Assembly: GCA_963805495.1 (NCBI GenBank)
Contig: CAWDUQ010000002.1
Span: 620,001-684,000 of the forward strand
DNA from: DAHUXD01 sp963805495
GTDB lineage: Bacteria; Acidobacteriota; Thermoanaerobaculia; UBA5066; Gp7-AA6
DNA length: 64,000 nucleotides
Direction of reading: 5' to 3'
Position numbers and translations under genes: made by a program. Below the pieces are notes generated by a model. That model did no database searches and was not told the DNA's origin. It saw nothing but the letters and a program-made list of their open reading frames with translations. Below, one piece after another: positions 1 to 8,314 of this stretch (positions are counted from its first letter, which is position 1; the number at the start of each line of letters is the position of its first letter).

Positions 1-1
1 C

Positions 2-748
2 GCGTTCGCGGCGGCCCTCGTCCCCATCCTGTTCTCCTACGGCGGCTGGCAGAACGCCAACACCGTTGCCGAGGAGATCCGATCGCCCCGGAAAACGCTG
101 CCGCGCGCGCTCGTGGCCGGCACCGTGCTCGTGGTGATCGTCTACGTCGCCGTCAACGTCGTCTACCTCGTCACCCTGACGCGCGACGGCCTCGCGGCGA
201 CCGCGACGCCGGCCGCCGACGCCGTGGCGCGCATCTTCGGCTCCGGGGCGGACCGCTGGATTGCCGCCGCCATCGCCGTCTCGACCTTCGGGTTCCTGGA
301 CGTGTCGCTGCTGGGCCCGACCCGCATCTCCTACGCGATGGCCCAGGACGGCGTCTTTTTCCAGGGCTTCGGCCGGCTTCATTCCCGATTCGCCACGCCG
401 CACCGGGCGATCCTGCTTCAGGCCCTGTGGTCGATCGTCCTCGTCCTGACCGGGACCTACGGGGACCTCATCGATTCGGTGGTCTTCGCGGACTGGATCT
501 TCTTCGGCCTGACCGTCGCCGCCGTGCTCGTGCTGCGGCGGCGCATCCCTCTCGCCTCGCGGCCGAAAGGGACGTTCGCGACCCCCGGTGCGCCGCTCGT
601 GCCGGTCCTCTTCGTGGCGGCCGCCGCATTCGTCGTCGCCGGGGCCGCGTGGTCGAATCCGGCGCGATCGGCCATCGGCATCGCGATGATTGCGGCCGGG
701 ACCCCGATCTATTTCGCGTGCCGTCGCCGCGAGGAGCCTCGACCGTGA
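2..748 (+). CDS. APC-family amino-acid permease, C-terminal part
   Basis: The reading frame is open from base 2, so the N-terminus lies outside the window and about 248 residues are present. The first visible residues (FSYGGWQNANTVAEEI, then SPRKTLPRAL) match the mid-protein loop of APC permeases, where a YGGW/YYGW stretch precedes an acidic E-E-I/V pair and a basic loop. At least five hydrophobic segments follow, including one around bases 113-170 and a final pair near the C-terminus. The complete permease at 17798-19171 has the same architecture (YYGWNEIVAVAGEVANPRRNLP), so this is a second member of the family. The substrate cannot be read from the fragment. The stop overlaps the GTG start of the next gene by 4 bases, suggesting co-transcription with an aminotransferase. 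Confidence 0.85.
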   Translation, partial: AFAAALVPILFSYGGWQNANTVAEEIRSPRKTLPRALVAGTVLVVIVYVAVNVVYLVTLTRDGLAATATPAADAVARIFGSGADRWIAAAIAVSTFGFLDVSLLGPTRISYAMAQDGVFFQGFGRLHSRFATPHRAILLQALWSIVLVLTGTYGDLIDSVVFADWIFFGLTVAAVLVLRRRIPLASRPKGTFATPGAPLVPVLFVAAAAFVVAGAAWSNPARSAIGIAMIAAGTPIYFACRRREEPRP

Positions 749-1818
749 CCCGCGTCCGAGCGCCCTACATGGAGTGGGCCAAGTCGCGCCCGCGGCCGCG
801 CATCGATCTTGCGGGCTCCAACCTCCTTGCCTGCGGGCTCGAAGACCTGCCCGGCGCCCGCGAGGCGGTCGATGTCGCCGGAGAAAGCCCGGAGGGCTAC
901 GTCCCGCTGCGCGAGTCGATCGCGGCGCGCCACGGCGTCGCCGTCGAGCGCGTCGCGACCGGCGGGGGCTGCTCGGGCGCCAATTTCCTGACCTGCGCCG
1001 CGCTGCTCTCGGCGGGCGACGCGGTCCTCGTCGAGACGCCGCACTACGATCCCCTGCCGGCCGCCGCCCGCATGCTCGGCGCCGACGTCGCCTTCTTCCC
1101 GCGTCGCTTCGAGGACGGCTTCGACGTCGATCCCGCCACCGTGGCCGCCGCCCTGACCCCCCGGACCCGCCTCGTGATCCTGACGAATCCGCACAACCCT
1201 TCGGGCGCCCTGATCTCCAGCGCGAGCGTCCGCTCGCTCGCCCGCCTCGCGGAGGAGCGCGGGATCCACGTCCTTTTCGACGAGGTCTATCGCGACACCG
1301 TCCTCGACGACCGCCCCGCGCCCGCGGCGCTCCTCTCCGACCGCTTCGTGTCGACCTCCTCCCTCACCAAGTCCTTCGGCCTGGCCTCCCTGCGCTGCGG
1401 CTGGGCGATCGCCTCCCCCGCCGTCGCCGAGTCGATCCGGCGGGCGCGGGATGTCGTCGACGTCTGGGCGCCGATGCCGGCCGACCGAATGTCCGTCGTC
1501 GCCTTCGCACAACTCGATCGGCTCGAGGCCCGCGCCCGCGCCATCGTCCGGTCCAACCTCGCCGCGGTGTCGGCCTTTCTCGACTCGCGGCCGGAGCTCG
1601 AGTGCGTGCCGCCCCGCTCGACCCTCGCCTTCCCCCGCCTCTCCGGCGTCGCGGATGCGGGCCCCTTCGTCGACCGCCTGTTTCGCGAGACCGGAACAGC
1701 CGTGGCCCCGGGGCGCTTCTTCGGGGCGCCCGCCCACTTCCGTATCGCGTTCGGAGGCGAGCCCGCCGCCCTGCGCGAGGGCCTGGCCGCGATCGGACGC
1801 GTCCTCGGCGAGGCTTGA
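745..1818 (+). CDS. Class I/II PLP-dependent aminotransferase
   Basis: 357 residues from a GTG that overlaps the permease stop (GTGA). Fold-type I aminotransferase hallmarks are present: NPHNPSG at residues 148-154, FDEVY at 178-182 with the Asp that contacts the PLP ring nitrogen, SSLTKSFG with the Schiff-base Lys at 209, and an Arg at 217 for the cofactor phosphate. A late FRIAFGG supplies the usual carboxylate-binding Arg. It would transfer an amino group from an amino acid to a 2-oxo acid in the cytoplasm. The upstream permease suggests the amino acid is imported first, but its identity is not visible. It resembles the AspC/HisC-like superfamily; the sequence does not settle the subfamily. 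Confidence 0.85.
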   Translation: MTRVRAPYMEWAKSRPRPRIDLAGSNLLACGLEDLPGAREAVDVAGESPEGYVPLRESIAARHGVAVERVATGGGCSGANFLTCAALLSAGDAVLVETPHYDPLPAAARMLGADVAFFPRRFEDGFDVDPATVAAALTPRTRLVILTNPHNPSGALISSASVRSLARLAEERGIHVLFDEVYRDTVLDDRPAPAALLSDRFVSTSSLTKSFGLASLRCGWAIASPAVAESIRRARDVVDVWAPMPADRMSVVAFAQLDRLEARARAIVRSNLAAVSAFLDSRPELECVPPRSTLAFPRLSGVADAGPFVDRLFRETGTAVAPGRFFGAPAHFRIAFGGEPAALREGLAAIGRVLGEA

Positions 1819-1889
1819 CAACGGGAGCCCCGAGCCATACGTTCGCGGCTCGCATCCGGCCCCCAACGCCCCCCCGAGAGGAGGTCTCC

Positions 1890-2093
1890 ATGCCAGATGA
1901 GTCGAAAGGCACCCAGGCAGGTCCGCTCGATTTCACCCAGTGGCACGAGGTCAAGAGCGGAGATACGCTGTCGAAGATCGCCCAGCACTACTACGGCGAC
2001 GCAAGCCTGTACCCCAAGATCTTCGAGGCCAACAAGGACGTCCTCAAGGACCCGAACCTGATCCGCGTCGGGCAGAAGCTCCGGATTCCCTAG
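1890..2093 (+). CDS. Small single-LysM-domain protein
   Basis: 67 residues, preceded by a strong ribosome site (GAGAGGAGG at 1876-1884) that decides the ATG at 1890. After a short polar leader almost the whole protein is one LysM domain: WHEVKSGDTLSKIAQHYYGD, then a YPKIFEAN segment and a closing PNLIRVGQKLRIP. LysM domains bind N-acetylglucosamine-containing glycans. No signal peptide or membrane helix is visible, so it may be cytoplasmic, like the C-terminal LysM half of the potassium-binding protein Kbp (YgaU), from which it differs by lacking the BON domain. It is followed 8 bases later by a tiny membrane protein. Confidence 0.85.
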   Translation: MPDESKGTQAGPLDFTQWHEVKSGDTLSKIAQHYYGDASLYPKIFEANKDVLKDPNLIRVGQKLRIP

Positions 2094-2101
2094 GTCGACG
2101 C

Positions 2102-2335
2102 ATGCCGGGCGCGATCGTCCGCGCTTTTCGCCGGCTCGGCCTGCGATTTCCCGCGCTCTTTGTCATTCTGCTCGTGGTGACCCTGGCGGATTTCGTCGTC
2201 CCGGACGCAATCCCGTTCGTCGACGAAATCGTCCTGGCGACGTTGACCGCCATTTTCGGCCTGTGGAAGGAGCGCCGGCCGCCCGGCAACGCCCTTCCGA
2301 CGGCCCGCCGTCCGGATTCGAGGAACAAGGTTTGA
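2102..2335 (+). CDS. Small membrane protein with a RFPALF / PFVDE motif
   Basis: 77 residues, ATG 8 bases after the LysM gene. The N-terminus is basic, followed by one or two hydrophobic segments (residues about 18-35 and 42-58) separated by a PDAIPFVDE loop, and a polar C-terminal tail. The arrangement (an RFP-x-LF start, then PDxIPFVDE, then a hydrophobic stretch ending in W-K) is one I associate with small uncharacterised inner-membrane proteins such as the DUF6116 group; this is from memory and tentative. Start and length are supported by gene spacing. Function is unknown. Confidence 0.6.
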   Translation: MPGAIVRAFRRLGLRFPALFVILLVVTLADFVVPDAIPFVDEIVLATLTAIFGLWKERRPPGNALPTARRPDSRNKV

Positions 2336-2370
2336 GCGCATCCAGCGTGTCGGAACGAAAAGGAGACAGA

Positions 2371-2973
2371 ATGAGGAAACATTTCTTCAGGTACCTCGCC
2401 GTCGCGGCCTGCGTTCTCGCGGTCGGATGCAACAGCGGCAAGGCTCCGGCCGAGGCCGCGTTGAAGCTCGCGGAAGAAGCGGTCAACGGCGCCAGCGCCG
2501 AGGCCGAGCGCCTCGTGCCCGACGATTTCAAATCGCTCTCGGACGACATGGCCGCGGCCAGGGATGCGTTCGGGAAGGGTGATTACAAGGGCGCCCTCGC
2601 CGCGGCCACGTCGGTCCAGCAGAAGGCCAACGACGTTCTCGCCAAGGCCAAGGCGAAGAAGGACGAGCTCACCGGCCAGTGGAATTCCTTCGCCGAAAGC
2701 GTGCCCAAGATGGTCGAGGCGGTCAAGAGCCGCGTCGACATCCTGTCCCAGTCGAAAAGGCTCCCGAAAGGCCTGGACGCGGCGAAGCTGACAGCCGCCA
2801 AGGACGGACTCGCGGCAGCCACCACCGGCTGGACCGAGGCGGTGGCGGCCCAGGCTGCGGGCAACTGGACGGACGCGATCGCCAAGGCCACCGACGCGAA
2901 GGCCAAGGCCACCGACGCCATGGGCCAGCTCGGTATGGACGCGTCGGGAGCAGCCGCGACGGCGGCGAAGTAG
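2371..2973 (+). CDS. Predicted Ala/Lys-rich helical lipoprotein
   Basis: 200 residues, with AGGAG at 2361 placing the start at ATG 2371. A basic n-region and hydrophobic core lead to LAVGC, a lipobox that would make Cys about 20 the lipidated residue. The mature protein is very rich in Ala, Lys, Asp and Glu, and its repeated helical segments (such as ATSVQQKANDVLAKAKAKKDE and KATDAKAKATDAM) look like helical-bundle or coiled-coil repeats. No enzymatic motif is seen. It is the last gene of the run and is followed by a clear intrinsic terminator. A structural or envelope-spacer role is possible but unproven. Confidence 0.75.
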   Translation: MRKHFFRYLAVAACVLAVGCNSGKAPAEAALKLAEEAVNGASAEAERLVPDDFKSLSDDMAAARDAFGKGDYKGALAAATSVQQKANDVLAKAKAKKDELTGQWNSFAESVPKMVEAVKSRVDILSQSKRLPKGLDAAKLTAAKDGLAAATTGWTEAVAAQAAGNWTDAIAKATDAKAKATDAMGQLGMDASGAAATAAK

Positions 2974-2997
2974 CTTCGTTCGGCGACCGGACGATCG

Positions 2998-3028
2998 AAG
3001 GGCCCGCTTTCGCGGGCCCTTGTTTTTC
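2998..3028 (+). terminator. Intrinsic terminator after the lipoprotein gene
   Basis: A 10-bp perfect stem (AAGGGCCCGC at 2998-3007 pairing with GCGGGCCCTT at 3012-3021) with a 4-base TTTC loop is followed by GTTTTTC. It starts 25 bases after the stop codon and is the clearest rho-independent terminator in the window. It separates this run from the convergent guaA gene. Confidence 0.85.
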
Positions 3029-3047
3029 TCATTGCGAAAGGGCGCCC

Positions 3048-3116
3048 GGGGTCAGACCTGCATTTCGCGGCTTCGAAGTCGTCCTCCGGGGGTTCGCGAA
3101 ATGCACGTCAGACCCC
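3048..3116. repeat. REP-like imperfect palindrome between convergent genes
   Basis: The left arm (3048-3069, beginning GGGGTCAGACC and ending ATTTCGCG) is repeated inverted at 3095-3116 with 20 of 22 positions matching. The 25-base centre contains CTTCGAAG. Extragenic palindromes with GGGGTCAGACCCC-type ends are known substrates of REP-associated tyrosine transposases (Y1/RAYT) in other bacteria. No such transposase is in the window. Its place just after a terminator and 5 bases from the guaA stop is typical of REP sequences. Confidence 0.7.
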
Positions 3117-3121
3117 ACCCC

Positions 3122-4657
3122 CTACTCCCATTCGATCGTGGCCGGGGGCTTTGACGTGATGTCGTAGACGACGCGGTTGATACCCCGGACGCTCGACACG
3201 ACACGGCTGGCGATCGCGTCGAGGACCTCGTGGGGCATCCGGAACCAGTCGGCCGTCATGAAGTCGCTCGTCTGGACGGCGCGCACCGCGAGGACGAATT
3301 CGTGCGTCCGCCCGTCGCCCATCACGCCCACGGACTTGACCGGCAGGAGCACCGCGAAGGCCTGCGAAATCGAGTCGTAGAGGCCGGCCCGCCGGATCTC
3401 GTCGAGAACGATCTCGTCGGCCTTCTGCAGGATCGCGACCTTCTCGCGCGTGACCTCGCCGGGGATGCGAACGGCCAGCCCCGGTCCCGGGAAGGGATGC
3501 CGCGCGAGGAACTCCCGCGGCAGACCGAGCTCCGCGCCGAGCAGGCGGACCTCGTCCTTGAAGAGCTCCCGGACGGGCTCGATCAGCTCGAAGCCGAGGC
3601 GCTCGGGCAGGCCGCCGACGTTGTGGTGAGTCTTGATGACGGCCGACGGCCCCTTGATCGACACGGACTCGATGACGTCGGGGTAGAGCGTACCCTGCGC
3701 CAGGTAGCGGGCGTCGGGGATCGACTTCGCCTCCTTCTCGAAGACGTCGATGAAGGTGCGCCCGATGATTTTGCGCTTTTCCTCCGGATCGGTCACGCCG
3801 GAGAGACGCGTCAGAAACAGGTCGGCGGCATCGACCGCGTGGACGTGGATCCCGAGTTGGGCGAAGGCCTCCACAACCTGGCGGCGCTCCTGGGCGCGCA
3901 TCAAGCCGTGATCGACGAGGATCGGGTACACGCGGTCGCCGAGCGCCTCGCGGAGCAGGATCGCCGTCACCGACGAGTCGACGCCCCCCGAGAGTGCGCA
4001 GATGACCGCGCCGGTCGGCGCCTGGCGGCGGATCGACTCCACCTTTTCGTGACGGAACCCGGCCATGGTCCAGTTCGGTTCGGCCTTGCAGATGCGGAAG
4101 AGGAAGTTCTCGAGGACTTCGGTTCCGTGGACCGTGTGCCGGACCTCCGGATGGAACTGGATCGCGTAGATGCCGCGGCCCGGGTTCTCGAAGCCCGCCA
4201 GCGGCGTCGTCGGCGTCGACGCGATCACCCGGAATCCCGAGGGCGGCGCGACGACCGAGTCTCCGTGGTTCATCCAGACGGTCTGATCGGCCTCGAGGCC
4301 GGCGAAAAGCTCCGAGTCCACCGTCAGCCGCGCCACGGCGCGGCCGTACTCGCGGCCCTCGTTGGCGACCTCTCCCCCGGCAACCTGCGCGAGCCACTGC
4401 ATGCCGTAGCAGAGGCCGAGGACAGGGACTCCCAGGCTCGTCGGATCGCCCGAGGGTCTGGGCGCGTCCGGCTCGTACACGCTCTGCGGACCGCCCGACA
4501 GGATGATCCCGGCGGGGTTCCAGCGGCGGATCTCCTCGGCCGAGGCGTCGGGCGGCAGGACGACCGAGAACACGCGCGCGTCGCGGACGCGCCGGGCGAT
4601 CAACTGCGTGTACTGGCCGCCGAAATCGAGGATGACGATGGACCGCGGAGAGCTCAT
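3122..4657 (-). CDS. guaA: GMP synthase (glutamine-hydrolysing)
   Basis: 511 residues, the usual length for bacterial GuaA. It makes GMP from XMP, glutamine and ATP. The N-terminal class I glutamine amidotransferase has the start FGGQYTQLIARRVRD, the nucleophile loop GLCYGMQ and the HPEVRHT histidine/glutamate motif. The ATP-pyrophosphatase half carries the P-loop LSGGVDSSV, then the GMP-synthase dimerisation domain with HHNVGGLPE, FPGPGLAVR and the conserved C-terminal VVYDITSKPPATIEWE. The ATG at 4657 overlaps the upstream membrane-protein stop by 4 bases, so the two are probably co-transcribed. The gene converges on the lipoprotein gene across a terminator and REP-like palindrome. Confidence 0.97.
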   Translation of the reverse strand: MSSPRSIVILDFGGQYTQLIARRVRDARVFSVVLPPDASAEEIRRWNPAGIILSGGPQSVYEPDAPRPSGDPTSLGVPVLGLCYGMQWLAQVAGGEVANEGREYGRAVARLTVDSELFAGLEADQTVWMNHGDSVVAPPSGFRVIASTPTTPLAGFENPGRGIYAIQFHPEVRHTVHGTEVLENFLFRICKAEPNWTMAGFRHEKVESIRRQAPTGAVICALSGGVDSSVTAILLREALGDRVYPILVDHGLMRAQERRQVVEAFAQLGIHVHAVDAADLFLTRLSGVTDPEEKRKIIGRTFIDVFEKEAKSIPDARYLAQGTLYPDVIESVSIKGPSAVIKTHHNVGGLPERLGFELIEPVRELFKDEVRLLGAELGLPREFLARHPFPGPGLAVRIPGEVTREKVAILQKADEIVLDEIRRAGLYDSISQAFAVLLPVKSVGVMGDGRTHEFVLAVRAVQTSDFMTADWFRMPHEVLDAIASRVVSSVRGINRVVYDITSKPPATIEWE

Positions 4658-5175
4658 GCCGGGCTCACTTTCGAAAGCAGCGCGACCGGTCCGGCGAGGG
4701 CCGCGGCCGGTGCGATGGCAAGAGCGGCGCCGGCGAAGGGCGCCGCGGCGGCGATCAGCGGAGCAATCAGGGCCCCGGGCGCCTGCCGCAGCGCCGCGCG
4801 CTCGGCCACCCACATGACGACGGCGCTTCCCACGAGAAAGAACGCCGGATAGGTGGTCGCGAAGGCCCGGCCGAAGCCCCCGCTGCGGCGGGCCTTTCGG
4901 GGACCGAACAGCGCGCGCTCGGCCGCTGCGATCGCGAGGATGAAGAGCAGCGACATGACGTATGCCGGCACGAAGAAGACGGCCGCCTGCTCCAGAAACA
5001 GCAGCTCCGGCGCGGCACTGGCGACCCGGTCTCCCATCCATTCCTGGAAGAAGGGGTAGGTGCCGAATCCCGGGTCCTTGCGCCCGTGGGTCAGCAGGAA
5101 AACGAGGACGTCGAGGAGGAAGGCCGAGGGCAGGAGCAGGGCCGCTTGCCGAAGAAACCTCACGACCCGTCGCAT
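4654..5175 (-). CDS. Predicted four-helix inner-membrane protein
   Basis: 173 residues. A basic N-terminus (MRRVVRFLRQ) precedes hydrophobic segments at about residues 10-28, 57-85, 105-125 and 135-165; the last is almost purely Ala/Pro/Leu. A WMGDRVASAAPELLFLEQ loop sits between the first two. I recognise no family. It lies directly upstream of guaA with an ATGA overlap and divergent from a SpoIIE-type phosphatase. Its start codon lies inside an 11-bp inverted repeat shared with the divergent promoter region, so a slightly downstream start is possible. Confidence 0.65.
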   Translation of the reverse strand: MRRVVRFLRQAALLLPSAFLLDVLVFLLTHGRKDPGFGTYPFFQEWMGDRVASAAPELLFLEQAAVFFVPAYVMSLLFILAIAAAERALFGPRKARRSGGFGRAFATTYPAFFLVGSAVVMWVAERAALRQAPGALIAPLIAAAAPFAGAALAIAPAAALAGPVALLSKVSPA

Positions 5176-5213
5176 TGTAGCCGAACGCGGAAAGCGGTCC
5201 TCGCTACAATGCG
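5171..5213. promoter_or_regulatory. Perfect 11-bp inverted repeat in the divergent spacer
   Basis: CGCATTGTAGC at 5171-5181 is repeated exactly inverted as GCTACAATGCG at 5203-5213, with a 21-base centre. Each arm contains TACAAT reading outward, close to a sigma-70 -10 box. The right-hand copy lies 9 bases before the GTG of the phosphatase gene. The left-hand copy includes the start codon of the divergent membrane-protein gene. The symmetry suits a shared operator or paired -10 elements; no convincing -35 boxes are visible. Confidence 0.45.
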
Positions 5214-5219
5214 CCCGCG

Positions 5220-7094
5220 GTGTCCCTGAAGAAATCGACGCGCGTCTGGCTCGGCCTGTTCGCCGTTTCCACGGCCGGCGCGGTCATCCTCGGCCGCGTG
5301 AGCCCGGATGCCGGATGCCTGACGACGGTCCTCACCCTGCTCGCCGCGGTTGCGCTCCTCGTGCTTCTCGGCCGGGGGGCGGTCGCCCTCTTCCGCGTCG
5401 TCGTGCGCCGGACTGCGCTCCGGCTCGCGTTCTCGTACTTCCTCATCGGCGTCGTGCCGATCCCGCTGGTTGCGGCGCTGCTTTCGCTCACCGGTTACAT
5501 CGTCGCCCACCAGTACATGGCCAACCGGCTGCGGAGAGAAATCACGGCCGTCGGCGAGGCGGCTCTGGCCCGACGCGCCGACCTCCCGGCCGTGACCGCC
5601 CGGTCGGGACACGTGACGGCCTCCTCCGTCCCGTGGCTCAAGAACGGCGACCCCGCGCCGTGGGTCGAAGCCCTGGCCCGGCCGGGGTTCCTCGTGGCCG
5701 GCGACCGGCTGTGGCTGGCCGTGCCCTCGGGCCCCCCGGGCGAGGTCCGGCTCCTCGAGCTGTCCGATCCGGCTGCTCCCTGGCTCCAGGAGCTGGCGAA
5801 TCGCACCGGCTACGAGATCGGTGCCGAGGCGGAGGAGGCATCGGAGGACACGCAGGGCGTCTCGGTTCGAACGAAGGCGCCTCCCCCGAAAGAGTCCCGG
5901 GTTGCGCACATTCCCGACCGCCGCCCGGCGAATGCGCCCCCGCCCGGCGAAGGGCTCTGGAGGAGCGAGTGGATCCACGCCTTCTACCTCGAGACCGTGG
6001 TCGACGCCCCGGCGGGGCCCCGGTACGACGTTGCGATCCTGACGGCGAAGGCCTCGCCGCGCCTGCTCTTCGAGCAGCTCTTCTCGCAAGGCGTCGCCGA
6101 CATACACCGGGCCCTCTGGATCGCGTTCGTGTCGGTCTCCGGAATCCTCCTCCTCGTGTACCTCGCCGCCCTCGCGATCGCGTTCGTCCTGGTCGGCTCG
6201 CTCGCGCGCAACGTCAACCGGTTGACCCGGGCGGCCGCGGCGATCGCCCGCGGCGACTTCTCGGTGCGGATCCAGTCGAAGTCCCGCGACCAGATCGGCG
6301 ATCTCGCCCGCTCGTTCGACGGCATGGCGGAATCGATCCAGAAACTGCTCGCCGAGACTGCCGAGAAGGAGCGCCTCCAGAGCGAACTGGCGACCGCGCG
6401 GATGATCCAGCACAAGCTCCTCCCGCCGCCCGAGGCTACGCTGCCGGGATTCCAGGTCCTCGCGCACTTCGATCCGGTCGACGAGATCGGCGGTGACTAC
6501 TACGACTACCTGCCGATGGGCGAGGGCCGTACGGCCGTGGCGCTTGGCGACGTTTCCGGACACGGTCTTCCCACCGGGCTGCTGGTGGCCATGGCGAAGG
6601 CCGGCCTTTCGACCCTGCTCGAAGCCGGTCACCGCGACGCCGAGCTCTTCGGCCGGATGAACGAGCTCATCCACCGTTCGACCGACCCCCGCCACTTCAT
6701 GACGCTGGCCGTGCTCGCGTACGATCCGGCGACGCGGTACGGCAGGCTGACCAACGCCGGCCAACTCGCTCCATACCGGATCTCGGGCGGACGGGTCGTG
6801 CCGCTTTCGCTGCCCGGCTTTCCGCTCGGCCTCTTTCCGGACCGCACGTTTCCGACGCAGGAGCACGCCTTCGACGCCGGGGACCTCGTCGTTCTCCTCA
6901 CCGACGGGTTCGTCGAGGCCGTGGACACGAACGACGAGGCCTTCGGCTTCGAGCGGCTCGAAGCGCTCCTCGCCCGCCACGCCGGCGGCGGCGCCGCGGC
7001 CCTGCGGGACGCTCTCCTCGCGGCGATCCGCGCCCACACGGGGGGGCGTCCGGCGGACGACGACCGGACCCTTCTCATCCTGACGCTCGACTGA
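5220..7094 (+). CDS. Membrane-anchored SpoIIE/PP2C-type protein phosphatase with HAMP domain
   Basis: 624 residues from a GTG. Hydrophobic segments lie at about 9-27, 35-58, 70-95 and 300-327. Residues about 100-298 form an extracytoplasmic sensor region. A HAMP domain (about 328-380) follows helix four, then a short helical linker with the RMIQHKLLPP sequence typical of RsbU/SpoIIE phosphatases. The catalytic domain has EIGGDYYDY (metal-binding Asp 426) and LGDVSGHG (Asp 444), and near the end LTDGFVEAVD. Such proteins dephosphorylate Ser/Thr-phosphorylated anti-sigma antagonists in partner-switching. No antagonist or anti-sigma gene lies nearby, so the target is unknown. The gene is divergent from the guaA pair and is followed by a separate secreted-enzyme gene. 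Confidence 0.9.
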   Translation: MSLKKSTRVWLGLFAVSTAGAVILGRVSPDAGCLTTVLTLLAAVALLVLLGRGAVALFRVVVRRTALRLAFSYFLIGVVPIPLVAALLSLTGYIVAHQYMANRLRREITAVGEAALARRADLPAVTARSGHVTASSVPWLKNGDPAPWVEALARPGFLVAGDRLWLAVPSGPPGEVRLLELSDPAAPWLQELANRTGYEIGAEAEEASEDTQGVSVRTKAPPPKESRVAHIPDRRPANAPPPGEGLWRSEWIHAFYLETVVDAPAGPRYDVAILTAKASPRLLFEQLFSQGVADIHRALWIAFVSVSGILLLVYLAALAIAFVLVGSLARNVNRLTRAAAAIARGDFSVRIQSKSRDQIGDLARSFDGMAESIQKLLAETAEKERLQSELATARMIQHKLLPPPEATLPGFQVLAHFDPVDEIGGDYYDYLPMGEGRTAVALGDVSGHGLPTGLLVAMAKAGLSTLLEAGHRDAELFGRMNELIHRSTDPRHFMTLAVLAYDPATRYGRLTNAGQLAPYRISGGRVVPLSLPGFPLGLFPDRTFPTQEHAFDAGDLVVLLTDGFVEAVDTNDEAFGFERLEALLARHAGGGAAALRDALLAAIRAHTGGRPADDDRTLLILTLD

Positions 7095-7194
7095 CCCGGC
7101 GCTCCGAAAGGAGGGTTCGTCCCGCGGAGGGCGCGTCCCGGAGCCGGGTCGTTCAGGATTGGCGCCGTCGACGCCGCTTCGAGGAGGGACGACC

Positions 7195-8253
7195 ATGAAA
7201 CGCGCTTTCCTGCTGCTTCTCGCGGGCGCGGCCGCGCTGCGGGCCGATTCCACCGCCACGAAGACCCGGACCGTGACGACGCTCGCCGACGGCATCTACG
7301 AGATCCGACATCCGGACGCGCCCGACACGTTCCCCCAGAGCAACACGACCGTCGTGATCGGCGACCGGGGCGTCCTGGTCGTCGACTCGGCCCTCCTGCC
7401 CTCGACCGCGCGGGAGGACGTCGCGCAGATCCGCCAGTGGACCGACAAACCCGTGACCTGGCTTCTCAACACCCACTGGCACTTCGACCACACGCTCGGG
7501 AACGCGACTTACCAGGCGGCGTTTCCGGCCGTCCAGATCGTCGCGACGCGGCCGACCCAGCGGACCATCGCCGACTACAACCCCGGCGTCCTGGTTCGCT
7601 ATCCGTCGCGCGCCGAGCGCTTCCGGAAGATCCTCGATTCCGGAAAGGGCCCCGACGGCCGGCCCCTCTCGGAGGGGGACCGCAAGGACTACGAGCGGTC
7701 GCTCGCCGGCCTCGCGCCGGTCGTGGCGGAGTTCCGCGACGCCGTCCAGGCCCCCCCCAACGTGGCCTTCGACCGGGAGCTGACGATCGATCTCGGCAAC
7801 CGCGTGGTCGATCTCCGCTTCCTCGGCCGCGGCAACACGGCGGGCGACGCCATCGCGTACCTGCCGAAGGAGAAGATCCTGATCACGGGCGACCTGCTGG
7901 TGCACCCGGTTCCCTATCTTTTCGGCGGATTCCCGGTCGACCATCCGAGGACGCTGCGCGCCATGGCCGAGCTCGACGCGCGGACGATCGTGCCGGGCCA
8001 CGGCGAGATCCTGCGGGACAAGGCGTACATCTTCCAGGTCGCCGAGTTTCTCGAGGCGGTCGACGCCGCCATGGAGAAGGAGGTCGACGCGGGAAAGACG
8101 CTCGAGGAAGTCCAGGACGGGTTTCCGAAGAGCTTCGACGTGAAGGCCTGGCGCGCGCGGTTCGCGGGCACGAGCGTCGAGGAAGGCGAGGCCTTCGACG
8201 GCACCTTCGACGGGGTCGTCAAGGGCGCCTACACGCAGATCAAGATGCGCTGA
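7195..8253 (+). CDS. Secreted metallo-beta-lactamase-fold hydrolase
   Basis: 352 residues. The ATG at 7195 follows GAGGAGGG and starts a clear Sec signal peptide (MKRAFLLLLAGAAALRADS). The metal site is NTHWHFDHTLGN, the HxHxDH motif, followed by a later VPGHGEIL histidine and an ITGDLLVHP aspartate segment expected for a binuclear zinc site. The C-terminal 80 residues are a mostly helical extension. The fold covers beta-lactamases, quorum-lactonases and glyoxalases; nothing seen picks one reaction. The neighbouring downstream gene is an exported M28 peptidase, giving an envelope/periplasmic hydrolase pair. Confidence 0.9.
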   Translation: MKRAFLLLLAGAAALRADSTATKTRTVTTLADGIYEIRHPDAPDTFPQSNTTVVIGDRGVLVVDSALLPSTAREDVAQIRQWTDKPVTWLLNTHWHFDHTLGNATYQAAFPAVQIVATRPTQRTIADYNPGVLVRYPSRAERFRKILDSGKGPDGRPLSEGDRKDYERSLAGLAPVVAEFRDAVQAPPNVAFDRELTIDLGNRVVDLRFLGRGNTAGDAIAYLPKEKILITGDLLVHPVPYLFGGFPVDHPRTLRAMAELDARTIVPGHGEILRDKAYIFQVAEFLEAVDAAMEKEVDAGKTLEEVQDGFPKSFDVKAWRARFAGTSVEEGEAFDGTFDGVVKGAYTQIKMR

Positions 8254-8314
8254 CGCACCGTTCGCCCGCGGTGGGGTAGAGTTCGCGCCCAGACAATCTT
8301 GAAGCGGAGCGAAC

